A DNA stretch of 47,131 nt from JAICIG01 sp035532215 (GTDB lineage Bacteria; Planctomycetota; Planctomycetia; Pirellulales; JAICIG01): positions 1 through 47,131 of the forward strand of contig DATKRK010000448.1 in the NCBI GenBank assembly GCA_035532215.1. The letters run 5' to 3'. The translations under genes and the position numbers were made by a program. Shown piece after piece: positions 24,465 through 33,500 of this stretch. The notes below the pieces were generated by a model. The model made no database searches and was not told where the DNA came from. It was given only the letters and a program-made list of their open reading frames with translations. The stretch's first letter is position 1. Each line of letters begins with the position of its first letter.

Positions 24465-25712
24465 TCACCGCCGCTGCTGCGGCGGGCGGCGCCCTCTTTG
24501 CAATTTCTCGTCCGACGGCCGCTCGCCGACCGTCACGTCGAGCGATACTTGCTGGCCGCCGCGGAAGACCACGACTTTCACCGTCTTGCCGATGCCGGTT
24601 CGAGCGACCAACAGCGGCAGCTCGGCGCCGTCGACGACTTCTTGCCCATTCCACTCGAGAATCACGTCGCCCGCCTGGATGCCGGCCTTTTCAGCCGGAG
24701 AGCCCGCGACGATATCGACCACCAACGCGCCCTTGACTTCCTTCAAACCTAATTTCTTGGCCACCGCGGCGTCGAGCGAATCGAGTTGCACCCCCAGCCA
24801 GCCGCGCGAGACGCTGCCCTTGGCTTTGAGATCTTTATAGACCTGCTGGGCGATTTCGCTGGGAATGGCGAAGCTGATGCCCTGGAAGCGCTGGCCGACG
24901 ATGGCGGTGGTGATGCCGACCAGCTTGCCTTCGATATCGACCAGCGGCCCGCCGCTGTTGCCGGGGTTGACGGCGGCGTCGGTCTGCAAGAATTCCTGAT
25001 AAACGGGTCCGTTCACGCCCCGCCGCTGCTTGGCGCTGACAATGCCCGAGGTCACCGTGCGGTCGAGGCCGTAAGGATTTCCGACAGCCAGCACCCAATC
25101 GCCCACTTCCAACTGCTGGCTGTCGCCCCAGGGCAGGGCGATCAGGTTTCCGGCGTTCAAGCGCAGCACGGCCAGGTCGGTGGCCTGGTCGACGCCGACG
25201 ACGCCGACGTCGCCGCCCGAAATGGTGCGGCCGTCGCTGAGACGGACGGCAATGGCATCGGCGCCCTGCAGCACATGGAAGTTGGTCAGCACGTAGCCGT
25301 TTTCCGCGTCGACGATCACGCCCGAGCCTTGACCTTCCAGGAAGCGCTGTCCCTGCCTGGGCCCGAATTGCAAATCCCAGCCGTCGGTGGGAAAGGCGGC
25401 CGCTCCGCCTTCGGCCTGCACCGTATCGATGTGCACGACGCACGGTTCGACGCGCTTGGCCACGTCGCGAAAGGCGCGCGAGGTGTCGGAGATCTTGACC
25501 AGCTCCGTGTTCTTGCCCAGCTTTTCCAAGTCTTCGGCCGCGGCGTCGGCGCGAGCCCGAAGCTGGCCGCGCGTAATCGAGTACTGCACTTGTTCGGCCA
25601 TATACGGCAACACGAGCCCCAGGCACAACACGGCCAGAATCCACAGCAAGCGAGGCAGCCGCCGTTCGGAAGGCGCGCGATAGGTCGGTGCAGTATAAAC
25701 CGGTTCTTGCAT
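24465..25712 (-). CDS. HtrA/Deg-family serine protease, membrane-anchored, one PDZ
   Basis: 415 residues. A short N-terminal tail is followed by a membrane anchor (about 21-38, LLWILAVLCLGLVLPYMAE) and a helical stretch. The trypsin-like domain has the triad His146 (TNFHVL), Asp179 (ATDLAVL) and Ser253 (NPGNSGGPL). One PDZ domain (about 310-395, AGSPAEKAGIQAGDVILEWN) and a basic tail (QRGRRPPQQRR) complete it. With a single PDZ it resembles DegS rather than DegP, and would act on misfolded or signalling proteins at the periplasmic face. The long open frame upstream of 25712 overlaps the divergent aat gene and was rejected. No strong Shine-Dalgarno is visible. Confidence 0.92.
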   Translation of the reverse strand: MQEPVYTAPTYRAPSERRLPRLLWILAVLCLGLVLPYMAEQVQYSITRGQLRARADAAAEDLEKLGKNTELVKISDTSRAFRDVAKRVEPCVVHIDTVQAEGGAAAFPTDGWDLQFGPRQGQRFLEGQGSGVIVDAENGYVLTNFHVLQGADAIAVRLSDGRTISGGDVGVVGVDQATDLAVLRLNAGNLIALPWGDSQQLEVGDWVLAVGNPYGLDRTVTSGIVSAKQRRGVNGPVYQEFLQTDAAVNPGNSGGPLVDIEGKLVGITTAIVGQRFQGISFAIPSEIAQQVYKDLKAKGSVSRGWLGVQLDSLDAAVAKKLGLKEVKGALVVDIVAGSPAEKAGIQAGDVILEWNGQEVVDGAELPLLVARTGIGKTVKVVVFRGGQQVSLDVTVGERPSDEKLQRGRRPPQQRR

Positions 25713-25773
25713 GGGCGTCACTTGGGCTCGACGTTGGCATCCTCGAATCGCACGCAGCGCGGCTGGCCGTGCT

Positions 25774-25803
25774 ATTATAGTTGACGTGCTATCGTGCAAA
25801 CAA
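25774..25803 (-). promoter_or_regulatory. Candidate htrA-type protease promoter
   Basis: TTGTTT (25803-25798), an 18-bp spacer, and a perfect TATAAT (25779-25774), about 60 nt upstream of the protease ATG and overlapping the 5' leader of divergent aat. Confidence 0.45.
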
Positions 25804-25862
25804 CCGGCTCCCGCGTCGGGCGCCGCGCTCGCGACTTGCTCCGCATCCGTTTTCAACTTCGC

Positions 25863-26573
25863 ATGGCGCGCTTTCGCACTTACGACAGCCTTCCGCCTTC
25901 GGCGTTTTTTCCGCCGGCCGACCTGGCATCGCCCGAGGGCCTGATTGGCGTGGGGGGCCAATTGACGCCCGACTGGCTGTTGGACGCCTATCGCCACGGC
26001 ATTTTTCCCTGGCCGTTCGCCAACCAACAACTGGCCTGGTGGTCGCCCGACCCGCGGGCGATTTTCGAACTGGACGGGCTGCACATTTCGCGCCGGCTGG
26101 CCAGAACCTGCCGCAGCGGGCGATTTCGCGCGACGTGCAATTGCGCTTTCCGCGAAGTGTTGCAGGGCTGCGCCACGGCGCAGCACCGGCGCCACGGCAG
26201 CTGGCTAACCAGCGAAATGCGCGAAGCGTATCAAAAGCTGCACGAACTGGGCTACGCCCACAGCGTCGAAGTCTGGCACGACGGACAATTGGCCGGCGGA
26301 ACCTACGGCGTGGCCTTGGGCGGGCTGTTCGCAGCCGAATCGATGTTCTACCGCGTCCGCGACGCCTCGAAAGTGGCGCTCGTGCATTTGCTCGCGCATC
26401 TCAACGCCCGGGGCTACGAGCTGCTCGACATCCAGCAGCTCACGCCGCACACCGAAAGCCTCGGCGCCACGGAGATTTCCCGCCGCGCGTTTTTGGCCCG
26501 GCTGTCGCAGGCGCTGGAGAGCGGCGTGAGCTTCGGCGAGAGGTTGGAGCCGGGGCCCAATGGTCTTGAGTAA
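25863..26573 (+). CDS. aat: Leucyl/phenylalanyl-tRNA--protein transferase
   Basis: 236 residues from ATG 25863 (MARFRTYDSLPPSAFFPPAD); an upstream in-frame GTG at 25794 would add 23 Arg-rich residues. Family motifs: EGLIGVGGQLTPDWLLDAYR, HGIFPWPF, WWSPDPRAIFELDGLHISRR, SWLTSEMREAYQKLHELGYA, HSVEVWHDGQLAGGTYGVAL, GGLFAAESMF and LLDIQQLTPHTESLGATEI. The enzyme adds Leu or Phe to proteins with N-terminal Arg or Lys and so feeds the ClpS/ClpAP N-degron pathway. It is divergent from the HtrA-type protease gene, so two proteolysis genes share one control region. Confidence 0.95.
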   Translation: MARFRTYDSLPPSAFFPPADLASPEGLIGVGGQLTPDWLLDAYRHGIFPWPFANQQLAWWSPDPRAIFELDGLHISRRLARTCRSGRFRATCNCAFREVLQGCATAQHRRHGSWLTSEMREAYQKLHELGYAHSVEVWHDGQLAGGTYGVALGGLFAAESMFYRVRDASKVALVHLLAHLNARGYELLDIQQLTPHTESLGATEISRRAFLARLSQALESGVSFGERLEPGPNGLE

Positions 26574-26636
26574 CCTCGCTCAATTCCTCATCCGTGCCAT
26601 CCGTGAAATCCGTGGCTGCATCGCGCATTCAAGATG

Positions 26637-26902
26637 AACCACGGATTTCCCAGCGCGGCCTTCGGCCGCAACCAATTGAGCCACGGATGGAACACGGATA
26701 AAACACGGATGAAATGCAGAAAATGAGGCTCTTCCGCAGAATCTATGGGTGGTTTTATCGCTGGTTAGGCAGGGTTGGGGTTGCGTTTTCCAAGGCATTG
26801 CCGGGCAAATAAACGTAGCGTTGCTAAGTGAGACGCCGGTGAGGAGCCAAATTGGAAAACACCATGTCCGATCCGTCTTCGATCCGTGTTTCATCCGTGG
26901 CT
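26637..26902. repeat. 266-bp dispersed element, copy 1
   Basis: It runs from AACCACGGATTTCCCAGC to CATCCGTGGCT and matches the element at 34525-34787 over its whole length at roughly 90% identity, in the same orientation. It contains the hairpin GCGGCCTTCGGCCGC. Its terminal zones carry CCACGGAT-N2-AACACGGAT units in inverted orientation (left near 26670-26700, right complement near 26875-26902). A further ATCCGTGGC arm at 26610-26620 may extend it to the left. It encodes no convincing protein. It fills most of the gap between aat and the cyclase-fold gene, with nothing else visible there. Confidence 0.88.
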
Positions 26903-26943
26903 CGCCTCCGCCAAAAGCGCCGCACGAATCTTCGCGAGACGCC

Positions 26944-28023
26944 CTACCGCTGATACGCCGGCAGATAGTGCAGATAAACCTCGAGCACGAGCGAAGCCAT
27001 GGCGGTCCAATAGATCTTGTTGCGGCCGACGACCCCTTCGTTCTCCGAGGTGCCGGCCGGCACGTCCCAGCTTCCGTCGGCGTTCTGCCGTCGCAACAGC
27101 AGCTCGCGAATCTGCGGGTGCCAGTCGTTCCAGTACTTGCCGCCGGCCTGGTAATGGGCCTGCATGGCGTAGTAGTGGAAATAGTAAAAATACTGCACCG
27201 AGCCGCCTTCCCACTTGACCTTTTGCGGCGCCAGGTAGTCGAGCGATTTGACGACGCTTGGGTCTTCGTAGCGGCCGAGCAATTGCAGCGAGAGTACGCC
27301 CGCGGCGCTCATCTCGGGCTTGGGCCCGCCGCCGGTTTGATAGCCGAAGCCGCCGTTGGCGTGCGCGCACGACTTGACGTAATCGATGGCCCGCTCGATC
27401 GTCTTGTCGGGCAGCGGGATCTCGGCGTTGCTCGCCGCCCGCAAGGCGACGATCTGCATCACCGAGACGCTCAGGTCGGCGTCGTTTGGCTGCGGCTGAT
27501 AACGCCATCCGCCCGAAGGGGCCTGCGCCGAAACGATCAATGCCACTGCCTTTCGCAGCGCCTCTTCGAGCTTCGGGTCCGGGTCCATGCCGTACAGTTC
27601 GGCGCACGCCAGCGTGGCCAGCGCGTGTTCGTACATCGGCCCGTGCGAAGGTCGTAGCGAGGCGAACAGCCCGTTCGGGTGCTGCCCGGCCAGCACGAAG
27701 TTCTTGCCGCGCTCGACGACGTCCTTATAAGGGCCGCGGCCCGGCACGTGCCCGCGGCCGAGAAACGCCAGGATCGCTAGCGCATTGGGCGCCTGGTTCT
27801 CGTGATGCCAGCCGCCGTCGGGCGGCTGCTGAGCGGCCAGGTAATCCATCGCCCGATCGATCGCGCCGCGCACCTGCTCGACGACGCGCTGCTCGCTCTG
27901 GGGAGACTCGGCGCGTACTGGTTGGGTCGCGATGCAGGGTAAAAGGAGCGCGAGGGCGGCGCCAAGTCGGAAGTCGGCCCTCGGAAGTCGGGGATTTGCG
28001 CGCGAGGGTTTGCTGGTTTTCAT
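26944..28023 (-). CDS. Secreted terpenoid-cyclase-fold (prenyltransferase/squalene-cyclase-like repeat) protein
   Basis: 359 residues from ATG 28023. The N-terminal signal segment (ADFRLGAALALLLPCIATQP and VRAE) precedes repeated alpha-alpha hairpins with the pattern A-(x)-YL-xxQ-xxxGGW: YLAAQQPPDGGWHH, VLAGQHPNGLFA, IVSAQAPSGGWRYQ, YVKSCAHANGGFGY, LLRRQNADGSWDV. This is the QW-like repeat of the terpene cyclase/prenyltransferase toroid, but no DxDD acid motif is visible, so it is probably not a cyclase. It is the last gene of the MoxR-VWA cluster, 29 bp after the VWA gene. Part of its signal region is encoded by repeat DNA (27964-28054). Confidence 0.85.
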   Translation of the reverse strand: MKTSKPSRANPRLPRADFRLGAALALLLPCIATQPVRAESPQSEQRVVEQVRGAIDRAMDYLAAQQPPDGGWHHENQAPNALAILAFLGRGHVPGRGPYKDVVERGKNFVLAGQHPNGLFASLRPSHGPMYEHALATLACAELYGMDPDPKLEEALRKAVALIVSAQAPSGGWRYQPQPNDADLSVSVMQIVALRAASNAEIPLPDKTIERAIDYVKSCAHANGGFGYQTGGGPKPEMSAAGVLSLQLLGRYEDPSVVKSLDYLAPQKVKWEGGSVQYFYYFHYYAMQAHYQAGGKYWNDWHPQIRELLLRRQNADGSWDVPAGTSENEGVVGRNKIYWTAMASLVLEVYLHYLPAYQR

Positions 28024-28054
28024 TTCCGACCTCCGAATTCCGAATTCCGACTTC
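27964..28054. repeat. CCGACTTCCGA / GAATTCCGAATTC repeat spanning a gene start
   Basis: AGTCGGAAGTCGGCCCTCGG on the left and CCGACCTCCGAATTCCGAAT followed by TCCGACTTC on the right form an imperfect inverted repeat around the ATG at 28023. The right arm reaches the stop codon of the upstream VWA gene (28053-28055). The left arm encodes residues of the signal region of the cyclase-fold protein (RLPRADF). Confidence 0.6.
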
Positions 28055-30566
28055 ACGAGAGTCCCGCCAGTCGGCGCAGGCCGACGTCTAAAGAATAAAG
28101 GAGGGCCAACAGGCTGAGCATCAGCCAGTTGTCCCAGATGCTGGCCTCGCTGCGCAGCGAGATCAGTTTTGGCTCGCCGGCCAGCGATTCGCTGATCGAA
28201 CGGAGCTGGTGCAGCTTGACGATTTTGCCGAGTTGCGAGAGCGCGGCGGCGTTGACGTTCGGGCGGCGCAGTTCGGCGGTGGAAGGACTGACGTGCAGCG
28301 GAGCTTCGACCGCGTCGAGCCCTTCGCCCGGCTTGAAGGCGAAACGGTAATCGCCCGCGACCTGGGGCGTGAATTGGCCCAGGTAGCGGCCCGGCACGAG
28401 CTTGTCGGCCGAGAGTTCCAGCGAAGACTCGTCGCCGCCGCGTTCGACGGCCAGCGACAGCGCGGCTTCGTCGCGCGGCGAGCCGTCGGCCTGGTAGGCC
28501 ATCAGTTCGATCTGGGCCGTTTCGCCGGGCCGAGCGCGGATCGGCCGGACTTCGAGCCAGCTTTTCTTCTTCAGATCGTCATCCTGCCGCCGGGCGACGA
28601 AGCGGATGGCCTGCCCCCAGAACTTGTAGAAAAAGCGATCGCCGGCGTTCTCGCGCCAGAGAAAGGTCGAGTCGATGCCGAGAAACAGCACCTTGCCTTG
28701 ACCGGCGAAGTGGTGCGCCGCCAACGGCAGCTTGCCGTAGCGGCCTTCGACGCCCGGGTTGAAAGCCAAAACGGTCGCCGCGGGCGACGCTCGCTCGGCC
28801 GCGGCGCACCAGTAGAACGGCGGCATCGCGTCCCACACTTCCTGGTTGCGGCCGGCGTCGTCGTAGAGCCGCAACGTCTCGTGAATGGCGCCCTCGGGGC
28901 CGACTTCGAAGCGAAACGGCTTGAACGCCGGCGCCTCGATGCCGCCCGTGGGGCGGCCTTCCAGGCCGTCGGTGAAAGGCGGCCTGGAAGGCCGCCCCAC
29001 GAAGTCGGGCTTGAGCTTGACCGGCAGCAAATCCTGGAACTCTTCGCTGTAGCGATGCGGCATCGATTGCGGCCCGGCCTCGACGATCAGCCCCACGCCG
29101 CGCTCGCGGACCGCTTCGGCCAGCAGCTCGATGAACCGGGGGCCGACGAGTTGCGGCGAGACGTCGCCCAAGATCACCGTATGGTAGCGGGCCAGTTCGT
29201 CGATCGTCGCCGGTAATACGTTTTGCCGCTCGATCGGCAGCCGCCGCACTTCGGCTTCGAGCACCAGATCGGGCTCGGCGGTCCCTTCGTCATCGTCGCC
29301 TCGCTTTATGGCGCCGGCTCGACGTCGACCGGCGCCCATGCCAAAACCGCCCAGGCCGTGATCGCGGCGCATGGCGTTCTTCAAAAAGCGGAAATCCCAC
29401 CGCGGCAAGCCCTCGATGTACAGCACCCGCAGCTTTTCGCCGCTGACGCGGACGGCGACGCTGTCGGCGTTATTGTCGGGCAGATCTTCGGGCAACTCGG
29501 CTTCGGGCTGCACCCGCACCGTGAGCAGCCGGGCGCCGGCGTCCTGGGCCTTGAACGACAGCTCGACGTGTTGCTGTTCGGTGTTTCGCAGGACGAGATC
29601 CTTCGAATCGATCAGCGCCGCCGCGCTTTTCTCGCCGCCGCCTTCGTTCTCGAAGAGCATCACCTTGACGGGCTGCTCGGGATAGCCTTGGATTTCGAGC
29701 GTGGCCGAAACCTGCACGGTGTCGCCGGTCGAAACCAGGTCGGGGGCGAACACGTCGACGACCGTCACGTCGCGCAGCGGCGCCTCCGAACCGGTCGGTA
29801 CGGCAAACAGCGGGGCGCCGGCATCGGACGCCGCCCGGGCCGCCTCGGCAGGCGCCCGGCCGGCCGTGTTTTCTCCGTCGGAAAACAGCACGACGCCCGC
29901 GATCTGCCGGCCGGCCGCTTCGTCGAGCAGCTTGGCCACGCCGTCGCCGATCCGCGTTTCGGCCGCCCGCGGCTCGAACGCGGGCGGCTCATACGCTTCG
30001 CCTTCAGCCGGCAAACGCTGGAGGCTTTCGCCCAGCGAGTAGTAACGCAGCTCGTACTTCTCGGCCAGCGGCTTCAGCCATTCTTTGGCTTGATTCGCCA
30101 CCGCTCGCCGGGCCAGTTCCGCGCGCGTCATTTGTGCGATGGTCGCCTTGGTCGCCGGGTCGACCTTGCCGTCGGCCGACGGAAGGCCGAGAGCCGCGGC
30201 CGTCTTCGACAATTCCTCTTCGTCGAACGGACCGACCGGCAGGCTCATGCTCTGCGATTCGTCGAAGACCAGCGCCACGAGCGGCCGCTTTTCGATCTTC
30301 AGATCAAGTTTGAGCGATGGCGCCGCGAGCACGACGATCAAGAGCAGCAGAATCGCCACCCGGATGGCGGTCAGCGTCCCGCGCAGCCGCGGGCCGACCG
30401 TGCTCAAGGCGGTCGCCTGCCGCCGATAGACGTACCAGGCGATCGGCGCCGCGAGGGCCAGCCCGAGCCACAAGGTCAGCGGCCGCTGCACTTCGAGCGT
30501 GGCCTGGTCCAGGTGGGCGCGAATCTGGTCGTGTACGCCGATTTGTCGCAATAGCGATTCGAGCAT
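28053..30566 (-). CDS. VWA-domain membrane protein
   Basis: 837 residues. Two membrane spans at about 30-47 and 66-83 precede a von Willebrand A domain with the MIDAS D102-x-S104-x-S106 (VFDESQSMS) and VLFSDGENTAG. Beta-sandwich regions and a glutamine-amidotransferase-like segment (LRVLYIEGLPRWDFRFLKNA ... VILGDVSPQLVG) follow, and a last span lies near 810-830 (NWLMLSLLALLYSLDVGL). The layout matches large planctomycete VWA proteins in MoxR operons. It starts 17 bp after the giant coiled-coil gene. Residues encoded at 28948-29000 (GRPSRPPFTDGLEGRPTGG) derive from a palindromic repeat that occurs elsewhere in the window as intergenic DNA. Confidence 0.88.
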   Translation of the reverse strand: MLESLLRQIGVHDQIRAHLDQATLEVQRPLTLWLGLALAAPIAWYVYRRQATALSTVGPRLRGTLTAIRVAILLLLIVVLAAPSLKLDLKIEKRPLVALVFDESQSMSLPVGPFDEEELSKTAAALGLPSADGKVDPATKATIAQMTRAELARRAVANQAKEWLKPLAEKYELRYYSLGESLQRLPAEGEAYEPPAFEPRAAETRIGDGVAKLLDEAAGRQIAGVVLFSDGENTAGRAPAEAARAASDAGAPLFAVPTGSEAPLRDVTVVDVFAPDLVSTGDTVQVSATLEIQGYPEQPVKVMLFENEGGGEKSAAALIDSKDLVLRNTEQQHVELSFKAQDAGARLLTVRVQPEAELPEDLPDNNADSVAVRVSGEKLRVLYIEGLPRWDFRFLKNAMRRDHGLGGFGMGAGRRRAGAIKRGDDDEGTAEPDLVLEAEVRRLPIERQNVLPATIDELARYHTVILGDVSPQLVGPRFIELLAEAVRERGVGLIVEAGPQSMPHRYSEEFQDLLPVKLKPDFVGRPSRPPFTDGLEGRPTGGIEAPAFKPFRFEVGPEGAIHETLRLYDDAGRNQEVWDAMPPFYWCAAAERASPAATVLAFNPGVEGRYGKLPLAAHHFAGQGKVLFLGIDSTFLWRENAGDRFFYKFWGQAIRFVARRQDDDLKKKSWLEVRPIRARPGETAQIELMAYQADGSPRDEAALSLAVERGGDESSLELSADKLVPGRYLGQFTPQVAGDYRFAFKPGEGLDAVEAPLHVSPSTAELRRPNVNAAALSQLGKIVKLHQLRSISESLAGEPKLISLRSEASIWDNWLMLSLLALLYSLDVGLRRLAGLS
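28948..29000. repeat. GGGGCGGCCTTCC palindromic repeat inside a coding region
   Basis: GTGGGGCGGCCTTCC (28948-28962) and its exact complement (28986-29000), with the same arms as 13960-14013. It is read through in frame by the VWA gene. The insertion is tolerated in what appears to be a loop between the amidotransferase-like segment and the next beta domain. Confidence 0.85.
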
Positions 30567-30583
30567 CGTCCGAACGTCGTCTC

Positions 30584-33500
30584 TTAGCGCGGGTCTTTCG
30601 CGGTCGAAAGCCGCTGGAAGTAATCTTGAATGAACTTGCGGTAGCCTTCGGGGCCTTGCTCGCGCATGCCTTGCAACAGCTCTTCACGCAATTGCGGCTG
30701 CATTTTGAGCAGCATCGCGCGCGAGGCCGGATCGAGATCGGCCAATTCGACCGTTACGATCTCGCCGCCGCTGCTGGTCGGGCGCAAGTTGCCCAGCGCC
30801 GGGCCGATTGACGTGCGGCCCTGCGTTTGCTGCGTCTGCTCGGACATCTGCGAGGCTTGCCGCAAGCGTTGGGCCATGGCCAAGGCCTGCTGCACGGCCG
30901 CCGAATCGAGCAGGTCCGACAATTCCTGCGGCGGGTTGGAGTTTTCCGACGCTGCTTCGTCCTGCGGCGAGCCGCCTTTCGAGGGCTTGTTCTTGGCCGC
31001 CATCTTCGACGGCGAGTCGGGCGGTTGCTGGCCCTGGCCCGGCGCCTCGTCGTTGCCCGGCCCCTGTTCGTCGTTCATGGATTCGCCTTCGGCCGGCATG
31101 TCGTCCATCGCCTCTTCCATCCCCTCGCTGCCAGCCTCGGCCAACGCGGCGCGAAGCTGTTCCATCAAAGCTTCGAGCGATTTCTGATCGGCGCCCAGGC
31201 TTTGCTCGGCCAGGTTCAATTCCATGAGCTGCTCGAACTGCCGCTCGGCGAGTTGCTCGCGCTGGGCTTCGGTCGGCGTCGGCGGATCGGACTGGGGATC
31301 CTTGCGCGGCATGGGCCGCTTTTCGGCCAGCTTGGGATCGAGCTGCGGCGACTGGCCCCCTAGCGCCGGGCGAATTTGCGGCTGCTTGCGCGGCTTCGCT
31401 GGTGCAGCCATCTCTTGCCGGGACGGCATATCTTCGGCATCTGGCTGATGCACCTCGCCGCGTTGCGCCGGCTTCATCTGCCGGAGTCCGTCGCCGGCCA
31501 ACAACTGCATCGCTTCGTCAAGCGGCGGCTCGGCCTGCCGGTCGAGAGCGGCTTGCCGCTTTTGCAAGTCTTCGAGCATGATCTCCGGCACGATCGGCGT
31601 GGCGTCGAGCAGCCCGGCTTGCTGCCCTTCGAATTCTTTCAATTCCTCGCGCAGCTCGGCGATCATGCCGCGCAGATCCTCCAGCCCGCGGGCGGTCATG
31701 CCAGCCTGCTGTTCGAGCAGTTCCTGCCGCAATTGGGCCAACGCTTCTTCCATCTGATCGGCCATTTGCTTGCGGGCGTCCCCGAGCGCCTTGAGCCGCT
31801 CGGCCGAAGCTTCCAGTTCTTGCTTGACGCGCTCGGCCGCCTTGGCCATTTGGGCGACGTGCGGATCGCGCTTGTCGGCGTTGGCCGCCTGACGGATCTG
31901 TTCGGCGAGTTGACCGAGCGGCTTGGCGGCCGCCTGATCGAAGATTTCCTGCGCGGTTTTCATTTCCGAGACGATCTCGGCCGGCAACGTCTTCATTTCG
32001 TCCGCCTGCCTGGCGGCATTTTGCAATTCGCCCGCCACCTGCCGCGCGACGTGGGCGTTTTGCTCTTCCTGTCCGGCGGCCTGAGCCAGCTCTTGCCGCA
32101 ATTCAGCCAACTCCTTGGCGGTCGCGTCGTCAAGTTTCAATTCCGGCGCCTGCGCCGGCGGAGGTTGCTGCGGATTGGCCGCCGCGGCTTTCAAGGCTTC
32201 CTGCCGGGCTAGGGCCTCGGCTTCGGCCAGCTTGTCTTCCAGCGGCTCATACTTCTGTTCCAACTCTTCGAGCCGATCGACGACCTTGGTCTGGTCGTCG
32301 ATCAGCTTGGCCAGCTTCTCTTGCAGCCGGTCCTGGGTCTCTTCGAAGCGAGCCAGTTGCTTGTCGACGGCGTTGTGGTCGTCGGCGATGCGGACCAGAA
32401 AGTCGCGCGTCTCGGCGGCTTGCCCCTTGCGGTCTTCGACATAGGCCCGGTAGCGAAGGTGCTCGCCGGGCTTGAGATCGAACGTCGTGAGGTCGAGCGT
32501 CAACAGCGCCAAATCGGCCTTGAGCAACTTCTCTTCATAGACCTTCGACGCCGCTTCGCGAAAGCCGTCGGTGTCGCCGCGCTGGGCCATGACTTTCAGC
32601 CGCTTCAAGGCGACGTCGTCGTAGACGGCGATCGCCAGCGGCAGTTTTTGCGGCCGGCTGAGCACGATGTCGCTGGCCGGCCGTTCAAGCGTGATCTGCG
32701 GCGGGTTATCGGGGATCGCCAGATACCTGGCCTCTTTCATCGGCTGGTTGGCGTGCTTCAGCTTGTTGCGCAGCTCGACGCGGTAATAACCTTCGCCCGC
32801 CAGCGGAAAGCGGCCCGACCATTCGCCCGGCTCGCGCGACTTGAGCGGAAACGTCTGCTTGACGACCAACTGCCGCTCGCTGCGCGTGGGCGGCGGCAGC
32901 GCGCCGCCGCGATGCCAATAGGCCTGGCCGCCGCTGAGGAAAAAGCCCATGCCTTTGATCGCCTTGCCGTCGAGGCCCAGTTCTTTGGCCGAGACCTCCA
33001 GCCGCACCCATTCGCCGGCCGGCGGCAGCGGGCCCAGCGAACGCCGGCTGGCCGTGTTCGGCTGGCCCACGCCAATCTTGTCTTCGCCCCAGTACGCGCG
33101 GTGCTCCCAATTCTGCCCGTCGTGCCATTGCAGCAGAATGCTCTCGGGCTTCTGGTCGGGCGGAAGGTAGACCCACGCGAACAGCCACTCCTCGGGCTCG
33201 ACGCGAAAGCCGACGCGAGCCGTGTGGAACACGTGCGAATGCACGCCGGCGGCGGGCGGCTCGGTGTGCGTCGGCCGGCCGTACTTTTCCACATCCCATT
33301 GCCAATTGCCTTCCAAGACGGCGCCCTCGGGCGCCTTGCTCTCGAACCAGACGCGCTCTTCGCGGTCGTCGTCGGCGACCGGCTTGAAGTCCGCGTCCAA
33401 AAGTTGTATTTCGGCCTCGACTACGTCGCCCGCCGACGCAACTTGCACTTCGACCTCGCTCGTCTCCGGCCCGGTCACGTCCAGCGTCGGCTGCGGCACG

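Noticed and set aside
25713..26195. 160-codon N-terminal extension of the HtrA-type protease
   Set aside because: It would overlap the divergent aat gene, is basic and featureless, and would bury the membrane anchor. The ATG at 25712 gives a normal DegS-like layout and lies behind a TATAAT box.
26637..26902. Small proteins encoded in the 266-bp element (frames near 26580-26894 and 34523-34750)
   Set aside because: The frames differ between the two copies because of indels, so no protein is conserved while the DNA is.
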